From Coriobacteriaceae bacterium (GTDB lineage Bacteria > Actinomycetota > Coriobacteriia > Coriobacteriales > QAMH01): a stretch of DNA of 6,543 bases. A program made the translations under genes and the position numbers. Shown piece by piece: positions 5,766 through 6,543 of the stretch. The DNA lies in the NCBI GenBank assembly GCA_004553405.1, contig SFLO01000042.1, positions 1-6,543 on the forward strand. Reading direction: 5' to 3'. Each line of letters starts with the position of its first letter. The stretch's first letter is position 1. The notes beneath the pieces are model-generated. The model was not told where the DNA came from. It made no database searches and saw only the letters and a program-made list of their open reading frames with translations.

Positions 5766-6543
5766 ATGGCTCGAAACAACGGCGGCTTCAAGGCGTCGAG
5801 CCTCCACTGCTCGTTCTGCGGAAAGAGCCAAGAAGAGGTCGAGAAGCTTATCGCCGGCGAGGGCGTCTACATCTGCAACGAGTGCGTTCAGGTGTGCGCG
5901 GACATCATGGTCGAGGAGGGCATCGCCATCGAGGCAGAGGCCGTGGGCGTGCCGGAGGCAACCGGCCGCACCGAGGGCCTCATCTCGCTGGAGAACCTCC
6001 CCACCCCCGTGCAGATGCACGAGCTGCTCGACCAGCACGTCATCGGCCAGGACGCCGCCAAGCGCGCCCTCTCCGTCGCCGTCTACAACCACTACAAGCG
6101 CGTGGCCCTGGGCCTCGACGCAGACGACGGCGAGGTGGAGCTTGCCAAGAGCAACATCCTCATCCTGGGCCCCACGGGCTGCGGCAAGACCCTTCTTGCC
6201 CAGACCCTGGCCCGGGTGCTGGACGTCCCCTTCGCCATCGCAGACGCAACGGCCCTCACAGAGGCAGGCTATGTGGGCGAGGACGTCGAGAACATCCTGC
6301 TCAAGCTCATCAATGCCGCAGACAACGACGTCGACCGCGCCCAGGTGGGTATCGTCTATATAGATGAGATCGACAAGATCGCGAAGAAGGCGGAGAACCT
6401 CTCCATCACCCGCGACGTCTCTGGCGAAGGCGTCCAGCAGGCGTTGCTCAAGATCGTCGAGGGCACGGTGGCGAGCGTTCCGCCCAACGGCGGGCGCAAG
6501 CACCCCCAGCAAGAGCTCATCCAGATTGACACGACCAACATCC
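5766..6543 (+). CDS. clpX: ClpX, AAA+ unfoldase subunit of ClpXP (3' end cut off by the window edge)
   Basis: ClpX is a hexameric ATPase that recognises tagged or adaptor-delivered proteins, unfolds them and threads them into ClpP. The frame from ATG 5766 stays open to the right edge: 259 complete codons of about 420 expected. The N-terminal C4 zinc-binding domain has C15, C18, C37 and C40 (CSFC...CNEC). The AAA+ core follows with HVIGQD (91-96), Walker A GPTGCGKT (135-142), pore loop GYVG (169-172 region), Walker B VYIDEIDK with D200/E201, and the RKH loop (R244-H246) that contacts substrate at the pore entrance. The IGF loop that docks on ClpP and sensor 2 are beyond the edge. It starts three bases after the clpP stop; its ribosome-binding site AAGGA (5754-5758) lies inside the last clpP codons, so the two are probably translationally coupled. 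Confidence 0.98.
   Translation, partial: MARNNGGFKASSLHCSFCGKSQEEVEKLIAGEGVYICNECVQVCADIMVEEGIAIEAEAVGVPEATGRTEGLISLENLPTPVQMHELLDQHVIGQDAAKRALSVAVYNHYKRVALGLDADDGEVELAKSNILILGPTGCGKTLLAQTLARVLDVPFAIADATALTEAGYVGEDVENILLKLINAADNDVDRAQVGIVYIDEIDKIAKKAENLSITRDVSGEGVQQALLKIVEGTVASVPPNGGRKHPQQELIQIDTTNI

Noticed and set aside
5574..6512. A 312-codon minus-strand frame opposite clpP/clpX
   Set aside because: It is a shadow of two well-supported conserved genes, with compositionally biased product and no family resemblance.

Overview
The window is about 6.5 kb of GC-rich chromosomal DNA carrying protein quality-control genes, all on the + strand. Coding frames use mostly C/G third positions. The combination of GC-rich codon use, a single clpP directly in front of clpX, and a lone PhoU-like DUF47 gene suggests an Actinomycetota genome, most likely a Coriobacteriia member (Olsenella/Atopobium/Collinsella/Eggerthella relatives). 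That placement is inferred from protein style, not from a marker search. I see no mobile element, CRISPR array, prophage or defence gene.

Layout, left to right. (1) 2-2512: clpB, the disaggregase, with its first ~35 codons lost off the left edge. (2) 2513-2696: intergenic stretch with a GC-rich hairpin after clpB, then a promoter-like segment with two overlapping inverted repeats and a good ribosome-binding site. (3) 2697-3362: a 221-residue DUF47/PhoU-like protein. (4) 3363-3643: about 280 bases without a gene, holding a three-copy degenerate repeat, a perfect 15-bp hairpin and an AT-richer promoter-like zone followed by a GC palindrome. (5) 3644-3728: tRNA-Leu with anticodon UAG and an encoded CCA end. 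(6) 3805-5112: tig, trigger factor, probably starting at TTG. (7) 5142-5762: clpP. (8) 5766 to the right edge: clpX, cut after 259 codons.

The tig-clpP-clpX run is a classic operon. Trigger factor binds nascent chains at the ribosome exit. ClpX recognises, unfolds and translocates substrates into the ClpP proteolytic chamber. The gaps are 29 nt (tig-clpP) and 3 nt (clpP-clpX), so co-transcription is likely. No clear promoter lies between the tRNA-Leu gene and tig, so the tRNA may head the same transcript. clpB acts in the same broad process (rescue of aggregates) but is separated by the DUF47 gene and two intergenic regions, and is probably its own unit.

The protein-coding content is ordinary and well conserved. 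I did not find a convincing undescribed system. The points worth a second look are non-coding: the repeat/hairpin cluster at 3373-3542, the overlapping inverted repeats at 2603-2643, and the structured leader of the tRNA-Leu gene.
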